Assembly: GCF_014191255.1 (NCBI RefSeq)
Contig: NZ_JACHWH010000003.1
Location: 315,501-379,500 of the forward strand
DNA: 64,000 nt
Direction of reading: 5' to 3'
Source of the DNA: Amycolatopsis bartoniae
Lineage (GTDB): Bacteria > Actinomycetota > Actinomycetes > Mycobacteriales > Pseudonocardiaceae
Part shown: positions 18,259 to 27,535 of the stretch, piece after piece
How positions within the stretch are numbered: the stretch's first letter is position 1
Layout of the letters: every line of letters starts with the position of its first letter
Made by a program: the position numbers and the translations under genes
The notes under the pieces: model-generated
Told to the model about the DNA's origin: nothing
Database searches by the model: none
The model's input: the letters and a program-made list of their open reading frames with translations, nothing else

Positions 18259-18744
18259 ATGACGGATCCCAGCTGCGCGGTGGCCCACGGCGAAGCCGAG
18301 GCGGAGACCGCGACCCGGACGCTCGTGGCGGTGTTCGCCACGCCGGTCGCCGAGTACCTGCTGAAGTACGGCGCCGACCTCGGCTACCGCACGCTCTGCC
18401 ACGACCCGCGCGACGGCGCGCTGCCCCCGCTGGACGGCACGGCGGACGTCGTCGTGACCGACCACCACCGTCCCGAGCTGGGCGAGGTCCTGCGGGACGT
18501 GCTCGCGCACCCGGTGCGGTGGGTCGGCGTGATGGGCAACCCGCGCCACCCGGGGCCGCACGTCGAGGCGCTGAAGCAACTCGGCGTCGCGCCGGAGCAG
18601 ATCGAACGCGTGCACCGCCCGATCGGGTTGAACATCGGCTCGCGCACGCCACCGGAGATCGCGATCGCCACGCTGGCGGGCCTGCTCGCCGACCGCAACG
18701 GCAAACCGGGCGGGTTCTTCCAGGAGCGTTCGGACCGTGCGTGA
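18259..18744 (+). CDS. Stand-alone XdhC/CoxI Rossmann-domain protein
   Basis: The 161-residue product covers only the C-terminal Rossmann domain of the XdhC/CoxI family, which helps insert sulfurated molybdenum cofactor into xanthine dehydrogenase-type enzymes. Visible signatures are VFATPVAEYLLKY near 26-38, VVVTDHHRP near 70-78, GVMGNPRHPGPH near 93-104 and PIGLNIGSRTPPEIAIA near 120-136. The N-terminal XdhC domain with its Cys motif is absent. No molybdenum hydroxylase gene is nearby. ATG 18259 lies 10 bases after the LemA-like stop, with GGGGG as a possible ribosome binding site. Confidence 0.82.
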   Translation: MTDPSCAVAHGEAEAETATRTLVAVFATPVAEYLLKYGADLGYRTLCHDPRDGALPPLDGTADVVVTDHHRPELGEVLRDVLAHPVRWVGVMGNPRHPGPHVEALKQLGVAPEQIERVHRPIGLNIGSRTPPEIAIATLAGLLADRNGKPGGFFQERSDRA

Positions 18745-18762
18745 CCGCTTCCCGCCCGCCTG

Positions 18763-20880
18763 TCAGACCCCGGTCTTCACCCCTTCCGGCATCGGGTCGA
18801 AGCGGCAGTGCTCGCGCGTGAAGCTCGCGGTCCCCGAGGTGAGTGAGCGCAGATCCGTCGCGTAGCGCAGGAGCTCCGTCGCGGGGACCTCGGCGCGCAC
18901 GACGGTGCGTCCGCCCGACGCGGACTCCGTGCCGAGCACGCGGCCCCGCCGCGACGACAGGTCACCGAGCACGGCGCCCAGGTGGTCGTCGGGCAGGAGC
19001 ACGGTCACCGTGTCGAGTGGTTCGAGCAACACGATCCGGGTGTTCGCGGCCGCGTCCTTGAGCGCGAGCGCGCCCGCGGTCTGGAACGCGGCGTCGGAGG
19101 AGTCGACGCTGTGTGCCTTGCCGTCCACCAGCGTCACCCGCACGTCGACGACCGGGTTGCCCGTCGCCAGCCCGCGCTGCAGCTGCGCCCGCACCCCCTT
19201 CTCGACGCTGGGGATGAACTGGTGCGGCACCGCGCCGCCGACAATCCGGTCCACGAACTCGAAGCCCGACCCGCGGGGCAGTGGTTCGACCTCGATGTCG
19301 CACACGGCGTACTGCCCGTGGCCGCCGGACTGCTTGACGTGCCGCCCGTGCCCCTTGGCGGGGCGGGCGAACGTCTCGCGCAGGCTGACCTTCACCGGCT
19401 CGGTGTCCACTTCGGCGCCCCCGGCGCGCAGCCGCGACAGCACGACGTCCGCGTGTGCCTCGCCCATGCACCACAGCACGAGCTGCGCCGTCTCGGCGTT
19501 GCGCTCCAGCCGCAGCGTCGGATCGCCCGCCACCAACCGCGACAGGTTGCGCGCCAAGGTGTCCTCGTCGCTGCGGTTGCGTGCCACGATCGCCACCGGC
19601 AGCAGCGGCTCTGGCATCGTCCACGGCCGCATCAGCAGGGGGTGTTCCGGCGCGGACACCGTGTCCCCGGTCTCCGCCGAGCCGATCTTCGTCAACGCGC
19701 ACAGGTCGCCCGCGACGCAGTACGGCACCTCGCGCAGGTTCGCCCCGAGCGGCGAGTACAGGTGCGCGACGCGCTCGTCCGCGTCGTGGTCCTCGTGTCC
19801 GCGTTCGGCCAGCCCGTGCCCGGACACGTGCACCGGCCGCTCGGGCCGCAGCGTGCCGGAGAAGACGCGGACCAGCGACACGCGCCCCACGTAGGAGTCC
19901 ACCGCCGTGCGGACGACCTCGGCCGCGAGCGGCCCGTCCGGGTCCGCGCGCAGCTCCTCGTGTGGGCTGCCGTCGAGCTCGCTCACCTCGGGCAGCGGGT
20001 GCTCCAGCGGGCACGGGAACGCGCGCGCGATCCCGTCGAGCACCTCGGCGAGGCCGAGCCCGCTGGTCGCGCACACCGGGATGACCGGGTGGAAGCTGCC
20101 GCGCGCGACGGCCTTTTCGAGGTCGGAGATCAGCGTCTCCTCAGGGATCTCCTCACCGGCGAGGTAGCGGTCCATCAGACCCTCGTCCTCGCTCTCGGCG
20201 ATGATCCCCTCGATCAGTTCGTTGCGGGCCTCGGTGAGCCGGTCGAGGTCCGCCGGATCGGGTTCGCCGAGCACCGGCGGGAAGCCGTTCGAGTAGTCGT
20301 AGAGCCGCTGCGTGATCAGCCCGATCAGGCCCGTGCCGCCGCTGGCCGGCAGGTACAGCGGGAGCACGCCGGCGCCGAACGCCTCCTGGCACGCGGCGAT
20401 CTCGCCCGTCACGTCGGCCCGCTGGTGGTCGGTGCGCGCGATGACCACCGCGCGCGGCATGCCGACCGCGGCGCACTCGTCCCACAACGTCACGGTCGCG
20501 GGGTCGACCCCCTCGGCCGCGCTCACCACGAACAGCGCCGCGTCCGCCGCGCGCAACCCGGCGCGCAGCTCGCCGACGAAGTCCGCGTAGCCGGGGGTGT
20601 CGATCAGGTTGATCTTCACGTCGCCGTGCAGCACCGGGGCGACCGACAGCCCGACGGAACGCTGCTGACGCACCGCGGCCGGGTCGTGGTCGCAGACCGT
20701 GGTGCCCTCGGTGACGGAACCGGCCCTGCTCACGGTGCCGGACACGGCGAGCAGGGCCTCGGTGAGAGTGGTCTTGCCCGAACCGGAAGGGCCGACCAGG
20801 ACGACGTTGCGCAGGTTGCGCGGGTCGTCCACAGCGACCGCGGCCCCGGCGTCTCCGGTCTTGGGCTGCTTCTCGGCCAT
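18763..20880 (-). CDS. fusA2: Elongation factor G-like protein EF-G2
   Basis: The 705-residue product is a translational GTPase with the domain order of EF-G. G1 is GPSGSGKTT (about 30-38) and G3 is DTPGYADF (about 94-101). The G4 motif, normally NKxD, reads RTDH near 150, a substitution seen in the actinobacterial EF-G2 group. Domains II to V follow to the C-terminus. Mycobacterial FusA2 binds the ribosome and GTP but does not replace EF-G in translocation. The gene is monocistronic, convergent with the XdhC-like gene, and divergent from pdxS with 218 bases between. Confidence 0.92.
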   Translation of the reverse strand: MAEKQPKTGDAGAAVAVDDPRNLRNVVLVGPSGSGKTTLTEALLAVSGTVSRAGSVTEGTTVCDHDPAAVRQQRSVGLSVAPVLHGDVKINLIDTPGYADFVGELRAGLRAADAALFVVSAAEGVDPATVTLWDECAAVGMPRAVVIARTDHQRADVTGEIAACQEAFGAGVLPLYLPASGGTGLIGLITQRLYDYSNGFPPVLGEPDPADLDRLTEARNELIEGIIAESEDEGLMDRYLAGEEIPEETLISDLEKAVARGSFHPVIPVCATSGLGLAEVLDGIARAFPCPLEHPLPEVSELDGSPHEELRADPDGPLAAEVVRTAVDSYVGRVSLVRVFSGTLRPERPVHVSGHGLAERGHEDHDADERVAHLYSPLGANLREVPYCVAGDLCALTKIGSAETGDTVSAPEHPLLMRPWTMPEPLLPVAIVARNRSDEDTLARNLSRLVAGDPTLRLERNAETAQLVLWCMGEAHADVVLSRLRAGGAEVDTEPVKVSLRETFARPAKGHGRHVKQSGGHGQYAVCDIEVEPLPRGSGFEFVDRIVGGAVPHQFIPSVEKGVRAQLQRGLATGNPVVDVRVTLVDGKAHSVDSSDAAFQTAGALALKDAAANTRIVLLEPLDTVTVLLPDDHLGAVLGDLSSRRGRVLGTESASGGRTVVRAEVPATELLRYATDLRSLTSGTASFTREHCRFDPMPEGVKTGV

Positions 20881-21098
20881 GGCAGGCCTCCCGGGACTTC
20901 GATGCGGGTGCGGGTGTGCCCCCGATCACACACCCGTAGGACACGCCCCGGCAACCCCGCGTCCACCAGGCCACCCGTCTGCCCCTCGCGGCGGGAAAAG
21001 TGGCCTTCCGAGATAGGGGCTTATTGGCCTGGGTGAGCGGTCCACCTCGACCTAGACTGGACGTAATCCCGTTCCGCACGTTGGAAAGGCGTCGACCC

Positions 21099-22007
21099 GT
21101 GTCCGAAGTTGCTTCCACTCCCGTCCCCGAACGCGGCACGGCCCGTGTCAAGCGCGGTATGGCCGAGATGCTCAAGGGCGGCGTGATCATGGACGTGGTC
21201 ACGGCCGAGCAGGCCAAGATCGCCGAGGACGCGGGCGCGGTGGCCGTGATGGCGCTGGAGCGCGTGCCCGCCGACATCCGCGCGCAGGGCGGGGTGGCGC
21301 GGATGAGCGATCCCGACCTCATCGACGGGATCATCGAGGCCGTCTCGATCCCGGTGATGGCGAAGGCCCGCATCGGGCATTTCGTCGAGGCGCGGGTGCT
21401 GCAGTCGCTCGGCGTGGACTACATCGACGAGTCCGAGGTGCTCACGCCCGCCGACTACGCGAACCACATCGACAAGTGGGCGTTCACCGTGCCGTTCGTG
21501 TGCGGGGCGACGAACCTCGGCGAGGCGCTGCGGCGGATCAACGAGGGCGCGGCGATGATCCGCTCGAAGGGCGAGGCCGGCACGGGCGACGTGTCCAACG
21601 CGACCACCCACATGCGCAGGATCCGCGCCGAGATCAAGCGGCTGACGTCGCTGCCGGAGGACGAGCTGTACGTCGCGGCGAAGGAGCTGCAGGCGCCGTA
21701 CGAGCTGGTCCGCGAGGTGGCGGAGCGGGGCAAGCTGCCGGTGGTGCTGTTCACCGCGGGCGGCATCGCGACCCCGGCCGACGCGGCGATGATGATGCAG
21801 CTGGGCGCGGAAGGCGTGTTCGTCGGCTCGGGCATCTTCAAGTCGGGCAACCCGGCGAAGCGCGCGGAGGCGATCGTGAAGGCGACGACGTTCCACGACG
21901 ACCCGGACGTGATCGCGAAGGTGTCGCGCGGCCTGGGCGAGGCGATGGTCGGCATCAACGTCGACGACGTGCCGGAGCCGCACCGCCTGGCCGAACGAGG
22001 CTGGTGA
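21099..22007 (+). CDS. pdxS: Pyridoxal 5'-phosphate synthase, lyase subunit PdxS
   Basis: The 302-residue TIM-barrel subunit makes PLP from ribose 5-phosphate, glyceraldehyde 3-phosphate and ammonia supplied by PdxT. Family hallmarks are GGVIMDV near 27, [19 protein letters not shown] near 48-66, MAKARIGH near 86-93 (catalytic Lys) and [16 protein letters not shown] near 154-169. GTG 21099 has GGAAAGG at 21083-21089. pdxT follows after a 364-base gap that holds a decayed toxin-antitoxin-like pair on the other strand, so pdxS and pdxT are probably transcribed separately here. Confidence 0.97.
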   Translation: MSEVASTPVPERGTARVKRGMAEMLKGGVIMDVVTAEQAKIAEDAGAVAVMALERVPADIRAQGGVARMSDPDLIDGIIEAVSIPVMAKARIGHFVEARVLQSLGVDYIDESEVLTPADYANHIDKWAFTVPFVCGATNLGEALRRINEGAAMIRSKGEAGTGDVSNATTHMRRIRAEIKRLTSLPEDELYVAAKELQAPYELVREVAERGKLPVVLFTAGGIATPADAAMMMQLGAEGVFVGSGIFKSGNPAKRAEAIVKATTFHDDPDVIAKVSRGLGEAMVGINVDDVPEPHRLAERGW

Positions 22008-22009
22008 CC

Positions 22010-22156
22010 TCAGGCGGCGTACAGCTCGAGGTCGAACAGCTCGGGTGCCGCGGCGTGCCCACCGAGGACGCGGCGGCGCAATGCCGGGTCCGGGCTCTTT
22101 CCGGTGAGCGCCGCGATGGCCGCGGAGGCGTCCAGGACGAAGTGCGCGGTGCTCAT
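22010..22156 (-). pseudogene. Truncated VapC-like PIN-domain toxin remnant
   Basis: A 48-residue frame on the minus strand resembles the N-terminus of VapC ribonucleases. It has the [12 protein letters not shown] opening with the first catalytic Asp (D9), then APELFDLEL near 38-46, which matches the second conserved block. Full VapC proteins are about 125-140 residues with three or four acidic residues; here the frame stops at 22010-22012, only 2 bases past the pdxS stop, so the catalytic C-terminal half is lost. Its start overlaps the stop of the small upstream frame (ATGA), as in vapBC operons. A genuine short protein of unknown role is the alternative. Confidence 0.6.
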
Positions 22157-22260
22157 CCGGCGTTCTCCCGGTCCTCACGCACGGAGGCGACGATCAGGTG
22201 GCCGGGAATGCCGCCGTCCCGGTACCGGTCCATGTCCTCGAGGATCTCGGCCATCGTCAT
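22153..22260 (-). pseudogene. Short antitoxin-like remnant coupled to the VapC-like fragment
   Basis: A 35-residue frame (starting [14 protein letters not shown]) lies directly upstream of the VapC-like fragment, with a 4-base overlap between its stop and the next ATG. Antitoxins are usually 70-90 residues and carry an N-terminal DNA-binding domain, which is missing here. Calling it a VapB remnant rests mainly on position and coupling, since the sequence itself is too short to classify. A second in-frame ATG lies two codons in. Confidence 0.45.
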
Positions 22261-22371
22261 GGCTCCAAGGCTAGCCCCACCCCGCGGGCCGAAAAACCGC
22301 GTCCTTGCACGTCAGCGCACGTCAGTGCCGCCGCGACACGCCACGGCCTACAGTGGGAACGAGGAGGTCAC

Positions 22372-22992
22372 GTGACCACGAAACCGGTGATCGGGGTGCT
22401 CGCCCTGCAGGGGGACGTGCGCGAGCACGCCGCCGCGCTGGAGCACGCCGGGGCGCGGGTCCGGCCCGTGCGGCGGCCCGCCGAGCTGGCGGAAGTGGAC
22501 GGGATCGTCCTGCCCGGCGGGGAGTCGACCACGATGTCCCGCCTGCTGGAGACCTTCGAGCTGCTCGAACCGCTGCGCGAGCGCATCGCCGCCGGGATGC
22601 CGGCCTACGGCTCGTGCGCCGGGATGATCCTGCTCGCCCGGCAGGTCCTCGACGGCAGGCCCGACCAGCGGCAACTCGACGGGCTGGACGTCATCGTGCG
22701 GCGCAACGCCTTCGGCCGGCAGGTCGACTCCTTCGAGGGCGACCTCGACTTCGAAGGCCTCGACGGCGGCCCCGTGCACGCCGTGTTCATCCGCGCCCCC
22801 TGGGTGGAGAAGGCCGGCGACGGGGTGGAAATACTGGCCAGGGTGCCCGAGACGCCCGACGCCGGGGACGCGGCCGCTAGGATCGTCGCGATCCGGCAGG
22901 GGCCGGTGCTCGCCACCGCCTTCCATCCGGAACTGACGGGGGACGAGCGCGTGCACCGGCTCTTCGTGACAATGGTGCGCGAAACGAAGTAG
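22372..22992 (+). CDS. pdxT: Pyridoxal 5'-phosphate synthase, glutaminase subunit PdxT
   Basis: The 206-residue class I glutaminase releases ammonia from glutamine for PdxS. The oxyanion region is GGESTT at 49-54, the nucleophile is C82 in GSCAGM, and the H185/E187 pair in FHPEL completes the triad. GTG 22372 follows GAGGAGG at 22361-22367 with good spacing. yebC starts 11 bases after its stop, so pdxT and yebC are probably one operon, as in mycobacteria. Confidence 0.97.
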   Translation: MTTKPVIGVLALQGDVREHAAALEHAGARVRPVRRPAELAEVDGIVLPGGESTTMSRLLETFELLEPLRERIAAGMPAYGSCAGMILLARQVLDGRPDQRQLDGLDVIVRRNAFGRQVDSFEGDLDFEGLDGGPVHAVFIRAPWVEKAGDGVEILARVPETPDAGDAAARIVAIRQGPVLATAFHPELTGDERVHRLFVTMVRETK

Positions 22993-23003
22993 ATGGAGGA
23001 GAG

Positions 23004-23750
23004 ATGAGCGGCCACTCCAAGTGGGCTACCACCAAGCACAAGAAGGCCGCCCTCGACGCCAAGCGTGGCAAGCTGTTCGCGAGACTCATCAAGAACATCG
23101 AGGTCGCCGCGCGGACCGGCGGGGGCGACCCGGACGGCAACCCGACGCTCTACGACGCCATCCAGAAGGCGAAGAAGAACTCGGTGCCGCAGGACAACAT
23201 CGAGCGCGCCCGCAAGCGCGGCGCCGGGGAAGAGGCCGGCGGCGCCGACTGGCAGACCATCAACTACGAGGGTTACGGCCCCAACGGCGTCGCGGTGCTC
23301 ATCGAGTGCCTCACCGACAACCGCAACCGCGCGGCGTCCGAGGTCCGCACCGCGCTGACCCGCAACGGCGGCTCGCTCGCCGACCCGGGCTCGGTGGCGT
23401 ACCTGTTCAACCGCAAGGGCGTCGTGCTCATGCCGAAGAACGACCTGTCCGAGGACGACGTGCTGATGGCGGTCCTCGACGCGGGCGCCGAGGAGGTCAA
23501 CGACCTCGGGGACAGCTTCGAGATCGTCTCCGAGGCCACCGACCTCGTGGCGGTCCGCAAGGCGCTCCAGGACTCCGGTTTCGACTACGAGTCGGCCGAG
23601 GCGAGCTTCCTGCCTTCGGTCAGCGTCCCGCTCGACGTCGACGGCGCGAAGAAGGTCTTCAAGCTGATCGACGCGCTGGAGGACTGCGACGACGTGCAGA
23701 ACGTGTATGCGAACTTCGATGTACCCGACGACGTCCTCGCGGAGGTCTAG
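23004..23750 (+). CDS. yebC: YebC/PmpR-family protein
   Basis: The 248-residue product is a full-length YebC/PmpR protein. The N-terminal [20 protein letters not shown] pattern (1-20) and the [20 protein letters not shown] block (near 90-108) are diagnostic. The family acts as DNA-binding regulators or, as shown more recently for some members, helps ribosomes translate proline stretches. ATG 23004 has GGAGGAGAG just upstream. It follows pdxT after 11 bases and ends 17 bases before an intrinsic terminator at 23768-23803. Confidence 0.96.
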   Translation: MSGHSKWATTKHKKAALDAKRGKLFARLIKNIEVAARTGGGDPDGNPTLYDAIQKAKKNSVPQDNIERARKRGAGEEAGGADWQTINYEGYGPNGVAVLIECLTDNRNRAASEVRTALTRNGGSLADPGSVAYLFNRKGVVLMPKNDLSEDDVLMAVLDAGAEEVNDLGDSFEIVSEATDLVAVRKALQDSGFDYESAEASFLPSVSVPLDVDGAKKVFKLIDALEDCDDVQNVYANFDVPDDVLAEV

Positions 23751-23767
23751 TCCCACGATCGAGCGAG

Positions 23768-23803
23768 AAATCCCGGTGTGCCAGGCATGCCGGGATTTTT
23801 TTT
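23768..23803 (+). terminator. Rho-independent terminator after yebC
   Basis: The stem AAATCCCGG (23768-23776) pairs with CCGGGATTT ending at 23798, and an inner TGC/GCA hairpin fills the loop. A run of eight T residues follows at 23796-23803. Such a complete intrinsic terminator with a T-tract is uncommon in this high-GC window and probably ends the pdxT-yebC transcript. Confidence 0.9.
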
Positions 23804-23842
23804 GCGCACCGGCCCTGTGATTGCGTGCAACGGTGCGGCAGA

Positions 23843-24376
23843 ATGGCCGCCGTGACGACCGAGACGACGACCGAGGTGCTCGCCCCCGAAGATCACGAAC
23901 TCCTCGAGTGGATCGTCGCCGAGGCGGAGCGCCGGGGCAACGCGGTCATCTCGGTTCCCAGTGACGACAAGGGATCCGGCTACTGCTTCACCGCGTGCGT
24001 CTGGGCGCTGCACCAGGTGCCGGAGGCGGTCGTCGTCGGCCTGCCCGAACAGGTCGCGCACGTGCTGCTGGACGCCTATGTGGACCGGGCCGCCACGGCC
24101 GGGCCGTTCGAGCCGGGCCGGATCTACGACGACTTCTTCGAGAACGTCCCGGTGGTCTTCGAGCAGGTCAACCCCGGGCACTACCCCGAGTACTTCGGCA
24201 GCGCCTTTCTCGTCTACCCCGACGGGGACTTCCCCGCGGTGCAGATCATCGTGCCCACGCCCGAGGGCAAGTGGCCGTGGAGCGAGGACGCGCCCGAGGG
24301 CTTCGCCGCGTGGCAGCCGGTGCTCACCGCCAGCGGCCGCCCCGAAAGCTGGACCCCGGGCGTCGACGGTCCATAG
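23843..24376 (+). CDS. DUF4262-family protein
   Basis: The 177-residue product matches DUF4262, a small soluble family common in actinobacteria with no established function. The pattern includes a Gly-Tyr-Cys-Phe-Thr segment near 46-50, GLPEQVAHVLL near 66-76 and a C-terminal EGKWPWSEDAP near 140-150. ATG 23843 is used; GTG 23852 is an alternative. It sits alone between the yebC terminator and ruvC. No membrane segment or catalytic motif is evident. Confidence 0.75.
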   Translation: MAAVTTETTTEVLAPEDHELLEWIVAEAERRGNAVISVPSDDKGSGYCFTACVWALHQVPEAVVVGLPEQVAHVLLDAYVDRAATAGPFEPGRIYDDFFENVPVVFEQVNPGHYPEYFGSAFLVYPDGDFPAVQIIVPTPEGKWPWSEDAPEGFAAWQPVLTASGRPESWTPGVDGP

Positions 24377-24472
24377 TGGACAGCGCGACGCCCCGGCGAG
24401 TCCTGTCCGGCACCGGCGCTCCCACCCGGTAGCCTCCGAACTGGTGTTCGGACGCGGAAGGGCGGAAACAGG

Positions 24473-25066
24473 GTGCGGGTGCTGGGAGTCGACCCCGGGC
24501 TGACGCGGTGCGGGCTCGGGGTGGTGGACGGCGGCACCGGCCGGAAGGTCCGCTGCGTGGCGGTGGACGTCGTGCGCACGCCCGTCGACGCGACCCTCGC
24601 CAACCGCCTGCTGCAGATCTCCGACGCCGTCGAGGAGTGGCTCGATCGCTACCGGCCCGAGGCGGTCGCTGTGGAGCGCGTGTTCAGCCAGCACAACGTG
24701 CGTACCGTGATGGGCACTGCCCAGGCGGGCGGCGTGGTCGCGCTGAGCGCGGCGCGGCGCGGGCTGCCCGTCGTGTTCCACACGCCGAGCGAGATGAAGG
24801 CGGCCGTCACCGGCTCCGGCCGCGCGGACAAGGCGCAGGTCACGGACATGGTGACCCGGCTGCTCGGGCTCGCCGAGGCGCCCAGCCCCGCCGACGCGGC
24901 GGACGCGCTGGGGCTGGCGATCTGCCACCTGTGGCGGGAGCCGATGCGGGCCCGCCTCGCGGAGGCCGAGGCGCGGGCGGCGGAGCTGGCGAAGAAGCAC
25001 CGGGCGCGGCTGGCCGCGGCCGCGAAGGCGGCGAAGGCGGAGAAGACGAAGGGGGCGGCGCGATGA
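24473..25066 (+). CDS. ruvC: Holliday junction resolvase RuvC
   Basis: The 197-residue endonuclease nicks Holliday junctions symmetrically after RuvAB branch migration. The acidic active site is visible: D7 in LGVDPG, a Glu near 65 in VAVERVF, and the paired Asp residues of [14 protein letters not shown] near 140. A Lys/Ala-rich C-terminal tail of about 25 residues extends beyond the usual length. GTG 24473 is the start. The stop overlaps the ruvA ATG (ATGA), so ruvC-ruvA-ruvB form an operon. Confidence 0.97.
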   Translation: MRVLGVDPGLTRCGLGVVDGGTGRKVRCVAVDVVRTPVDATLANRLLQISDAVEEWLDRYRPEAVAVERVFSQHNVRTVMGTAQAGGVVALSAARRGLPVVFHTPSEMKAAVTGSGRADKAQVTDMVTRLLGLAEAPSPADAADALGLAICHLWREPMRARLAEAEARAAELAKKHRARLAAAAKAAKAEKTKGAAR

Positions 25067-25656
25067 TCTCGTCGGTGCGCGGGGAGGTGCTGTCGGTCGG
25101 GCTCGACCACGTGGTCGTCGAGGTCGGCGGGGTCGGGCTGGCCGTGCAGGCCACGCCGTCGACGCTCGCGACGCTGCGCCGCGGCGAGCAGACCCGCCTG
25201 CACACGGCGCTCGTGGTGCGCGAGGACTCGCTGACGTTGTTCGGGTTCGCCGAGGCCGAGGCGCGCGAGCTGTTCACGCTGCTGCAGACGGTGTCCGGCA
25301 TCGGGCCGCGGCTCGCGCTGGCCGCGCTCGCCGTGCTCGACCCGGACAAGCTGCGCACCGCGCTCGCCGAAGGCAACATCACGGTGCTCACGCAGGTGCC
25401 CGGCATCGGCCGCAAGGGTGCCGAGCGGCTGTCGCTCGAACTGCGTGACAAGGTCACCGCGGCGGCGGGCACCGGGGAGACCGTGCCGGTGGCGGGCTCG
25501 GCCGTGCGCGCCGAGGTCGTCGAGGCGCTCACCGGCCTCGGGTTCCCCGCCAAGCAGGCCGAACAGGCCGTGGAGAAGGTGCTGGCCGCGGGCGAGGCCA
25601 GCGACACCGCCACCGTGCTGCGCGCCGCGCTCACCACCCTCGGCCGCAAGGGCTAG
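25063..25656 (+). CDS. ruvA: Holliday junction branch migration protein RuvA
   Basis: The 197-residue product binds four-way junctions as a tetramer and loads RuvB. It begins with the OB-fold ([12 protein letters not shown]), has two helix-hairpin-helix motifs ([13 protein letters not shown] near 71-83 and [15 protein letters not shown] near 107-121) and a C-terminal domain that contacts RuvB. ATG 25063 overlaps the ruvC stop by 4 bases; the long open frame upstream is a shadow of ruvC. Confidence 0.97.
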   Translation: MISSVRGEVLSVGLDHVVVEVGGVGLAVQATPSTLATLRRGEQTRLHTALVVREDSLTLFGFAEAEARELFTLLQTVSGIGPRLALAALAVLDPDKLRTALAEGNITVLTQVPGIGRKGAERLSLELRDKVTAAAGTGETVPVAGSAVRAEVVEALTGLGFPAKQAEQAVEKVLAAGEASDTATVLRAALTTLGRKG

Positions 25657-25665
25657 GCCGGCGGC

Positions 25666-26727
25666 GTGCACGATGACAGCGTGACCGATTTCGACGCCGA
25701 CGAGACCCTCTCGGCGCTGCCCCAGACGGGCGAGCGCGAGGTGGAGAAGACGCTGCGCCCGCGTCACCTGGCGGAGTTCGTCGGCCAGCCCCGGGTCCGC
25801 GAGCAGCTGGAGCTGGTGCTGGAGAGCGCCCGGCGCCGCGGTGTCCCGCCGGACCACGTGCTGCTGTCCGGCCCGCCCGGGCTCGGCAAGACGAGCCTCG
25901 CGATGATCATCGCCGCCGAGCTGGACGCCGCCATCCGGATCACCTCCGGGCCCGCGCTGGAGCGGGCCGGGGACCTGGCCGCGATGCTGTCGAACCTCGC
26001 CGAGGGCGACGTGCTGTTCATCGACGAGATCCACCGCATCGCCCGTCCCGCCGAGGAGATGCTGTACCTGGCGATGGAGGACTTCCGCGTCGACGTGGTG
26101 GTCGGCAAGGGGCCCGGCGCCACCAGCATCCCGCTGGAGATCGCCCCGTTCACGCTGGTCGGGGCCACCACGCGGTCCGGCGCGCTGACCGGGCCGCTGC
26201 GCGACCGCTTCGGCTTCACCGGCCAGATGGAGTTCTACGCCGACGACGAGCTGGACCAGGTGGTCCGCCGCGCCTCGGCCATCCTCGGCATCGAGATCGA
26301 CCCGGCGGCCAGCGCCGAGATCGCGCGGCGCTCGCGCGGCACGCCCCGGATCTCGAACCGGCTGCTGCGCCGCGTGCGCGACTACGCGGAGGTGCGGGCC
26401 GACGGGCGCATCACGCTCGACGTCACGCGGGCCGCGCTGGAGGTCTACGACGTGGACGAGCTGGGCCTGGACCGGCTGGACAGGGCGGTGCTGCGGGCAC
26501 TGGTCCAGTCGTTCGGCGGCGGCCCGGTGGGGGTGTCCACGCTCGCGGTCGCGGTAGGGGAGGAGCCGACCACCGTCGAAGAGGTGTGCGAGCCGTACCT
26601 CGTGCGCGCGGGTATGCTCGCCCGGACTCCACGAGGACGGGTCGCCACGGCGGCCGCGTGGGAGCACCTCGGCCTCCGTCCCCCTCCGGACTACGGCCGC
26701 TCGGACCAGTCGACGCTGTTCGACTGA
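25666..26727 (+). CDS. ruvB: Holliday junction branch migration ATPase RuvB
   Basis: The 353-residue AAA+ motor drives branch migration with RuvA. It has Walker A GPPGLGKT near 66-73, Walker B FIDEIHR near 118-124, the sensor 1 region GATTRSG near 165-171, the Arg finger region, and a C-terminal winged-helix domain. GTG 25666 is used, but GTG 25681 (VTDFDAD) is also reasonable. It follows ruvA after 9 bases. A gap of 289 bases leads to yajC. Confidence 0.97.
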   Translation: MHDDSVTDFDADETLSALPQTGEREVEKTLRPRHLAEFVGQPRVREQLELVLESARRRGVPPDHVLLSGPPGLGKTSLAMIIAAELDAAIRITSGPALERAGDLAAMLSNLAEGDVLFIDEIHRIARPAEEMLYLAMEDFRVDVVVGKGPGATSIPLEIAPFTLVGATTRSGALTGPLRDRFGFTGQMEFYADDELDQVVRRASAILGIEIDPAASAEIARRSRGTPRISNRLLRRVRDYAEVRADGRITLDVTRAALEVYDVDELGLDRLDRAVLRALVQSFGGGPVGVSTLAVAVGEEPTTVEEVCEPYLVRAGMLARTPRGRVATAAAWEHLGLRPPPDYGRSDQSTLFD

Positions 26728-27016
26728 CGTATGGTGGGAAGTGGTTTGCGTAGCGTGCGGGTGGCGGAACCTCAGCGGCCTTCTCGCTCCGGGATCGCCT
26801 CCTCATGACCGCCAGGTCACCACGTCGGCGCTGTCCTCGCGAGAAGACCGCTGAGAACCCGCGGCGGTGCGAGCTGACGGCCCCACCGCCGGCGGCTCCG
26901 CCGCTCGGAAAGACAATCGAGACGCCGTTGGTGAGATCCACGGGTGCACCTGGCACACTCGATGGAGCACATCCGGACAAATGGGTGCGCGCGCCGCGTG
27001 TGCCGAATGGAGAATC

Positions 27017-27409
27017 ATGAACCAGCTCTTGCTGCCGTTGCTCCTCATCATCGTCGTGGCCATCCCACTCGTGCTGGGTAGCCGCAAGCAGAAGCGCGCC
27101 GCTGCGGAGCAGCAGAACCTGCAGTCGAGCCTGTCCGAGGGTGACCGCGTGATGACCACGTCGGGGCTGTACGGCACGGTGGCCAACACCAGCGACGAGA
27201 CCACGATCGACATCGAGATCGCGCCGGGCGTCGTCACCACCTGGCTGCGCCAGGCGGTGCGTGAGAAGGTCGCGCCCCCGGTGGACGAGGTCGAGGAGAT
27301 CGACGCCGACGACGAGGAGACCACCACGGTCACCGCCGTCGACGAGACCCCGGTCGAGGAGAAGTCGGGCGCCCAGATCGCGCCTCCGCTGGAGCACGGC
27401 AAGAAGTAG
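27017..27409 (+). CDS. yajC: Preprotein translocase accessory subunit YajC
   Basis: The 130-residue product has one N-terminal membrane helix (about 3-20), then the YajC core with LSEGDRVMTTSGLYGTV near 38-54, and an acidic C-terminal tail rich in Glu, Asp and Thr. YajC associates with SecDF and SecYEG. ATG 27017 has GGAGAA close upstream. It lies between ruvB and secD, the classical order, and a strong hairpin separates it from secD. Confidence 0.93.
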   Translation: MNQLLLPLLLIIVVAIPLVLGSRKQKRAAAEQQNLQSSLSEGDRVMTTSGLYGTVANTSDETTIDIEIAPGVVTTWLRQAVREKVAPPVDEVEEIDADDEETTTVTAVDETPVEEKSGAQIAPPLEHGKK

Positions 27410-27422
27410 GCCGGGCCGCCGA

Positions 27423-27451
27423 GCCCCTGGCGCCGAAGCGGCGCCGGGGGC
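27423..27451 (+). terminator. Strong hairpin between yajC and secD
   Basis: GCCCCTGGCGCC (27423-27434) pairs with GGCGCCGGGGGC (27440-27451) around a 5-base loop, with one T-G pair. There is no T-tract, so it may be a partial terminator, an attenuator or an mRNA-stabilising element inside the yajC-secDF operon. Confidence 0.6.
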
Positions 27452-27535
27452 ACAACGCTGCGCTCACGCAGCACCGAGTAGTGTCTCGAAGCTGACACTG
27501 GGCTGAGCTGACTTTTCCCGAGGAGAACGACCACC

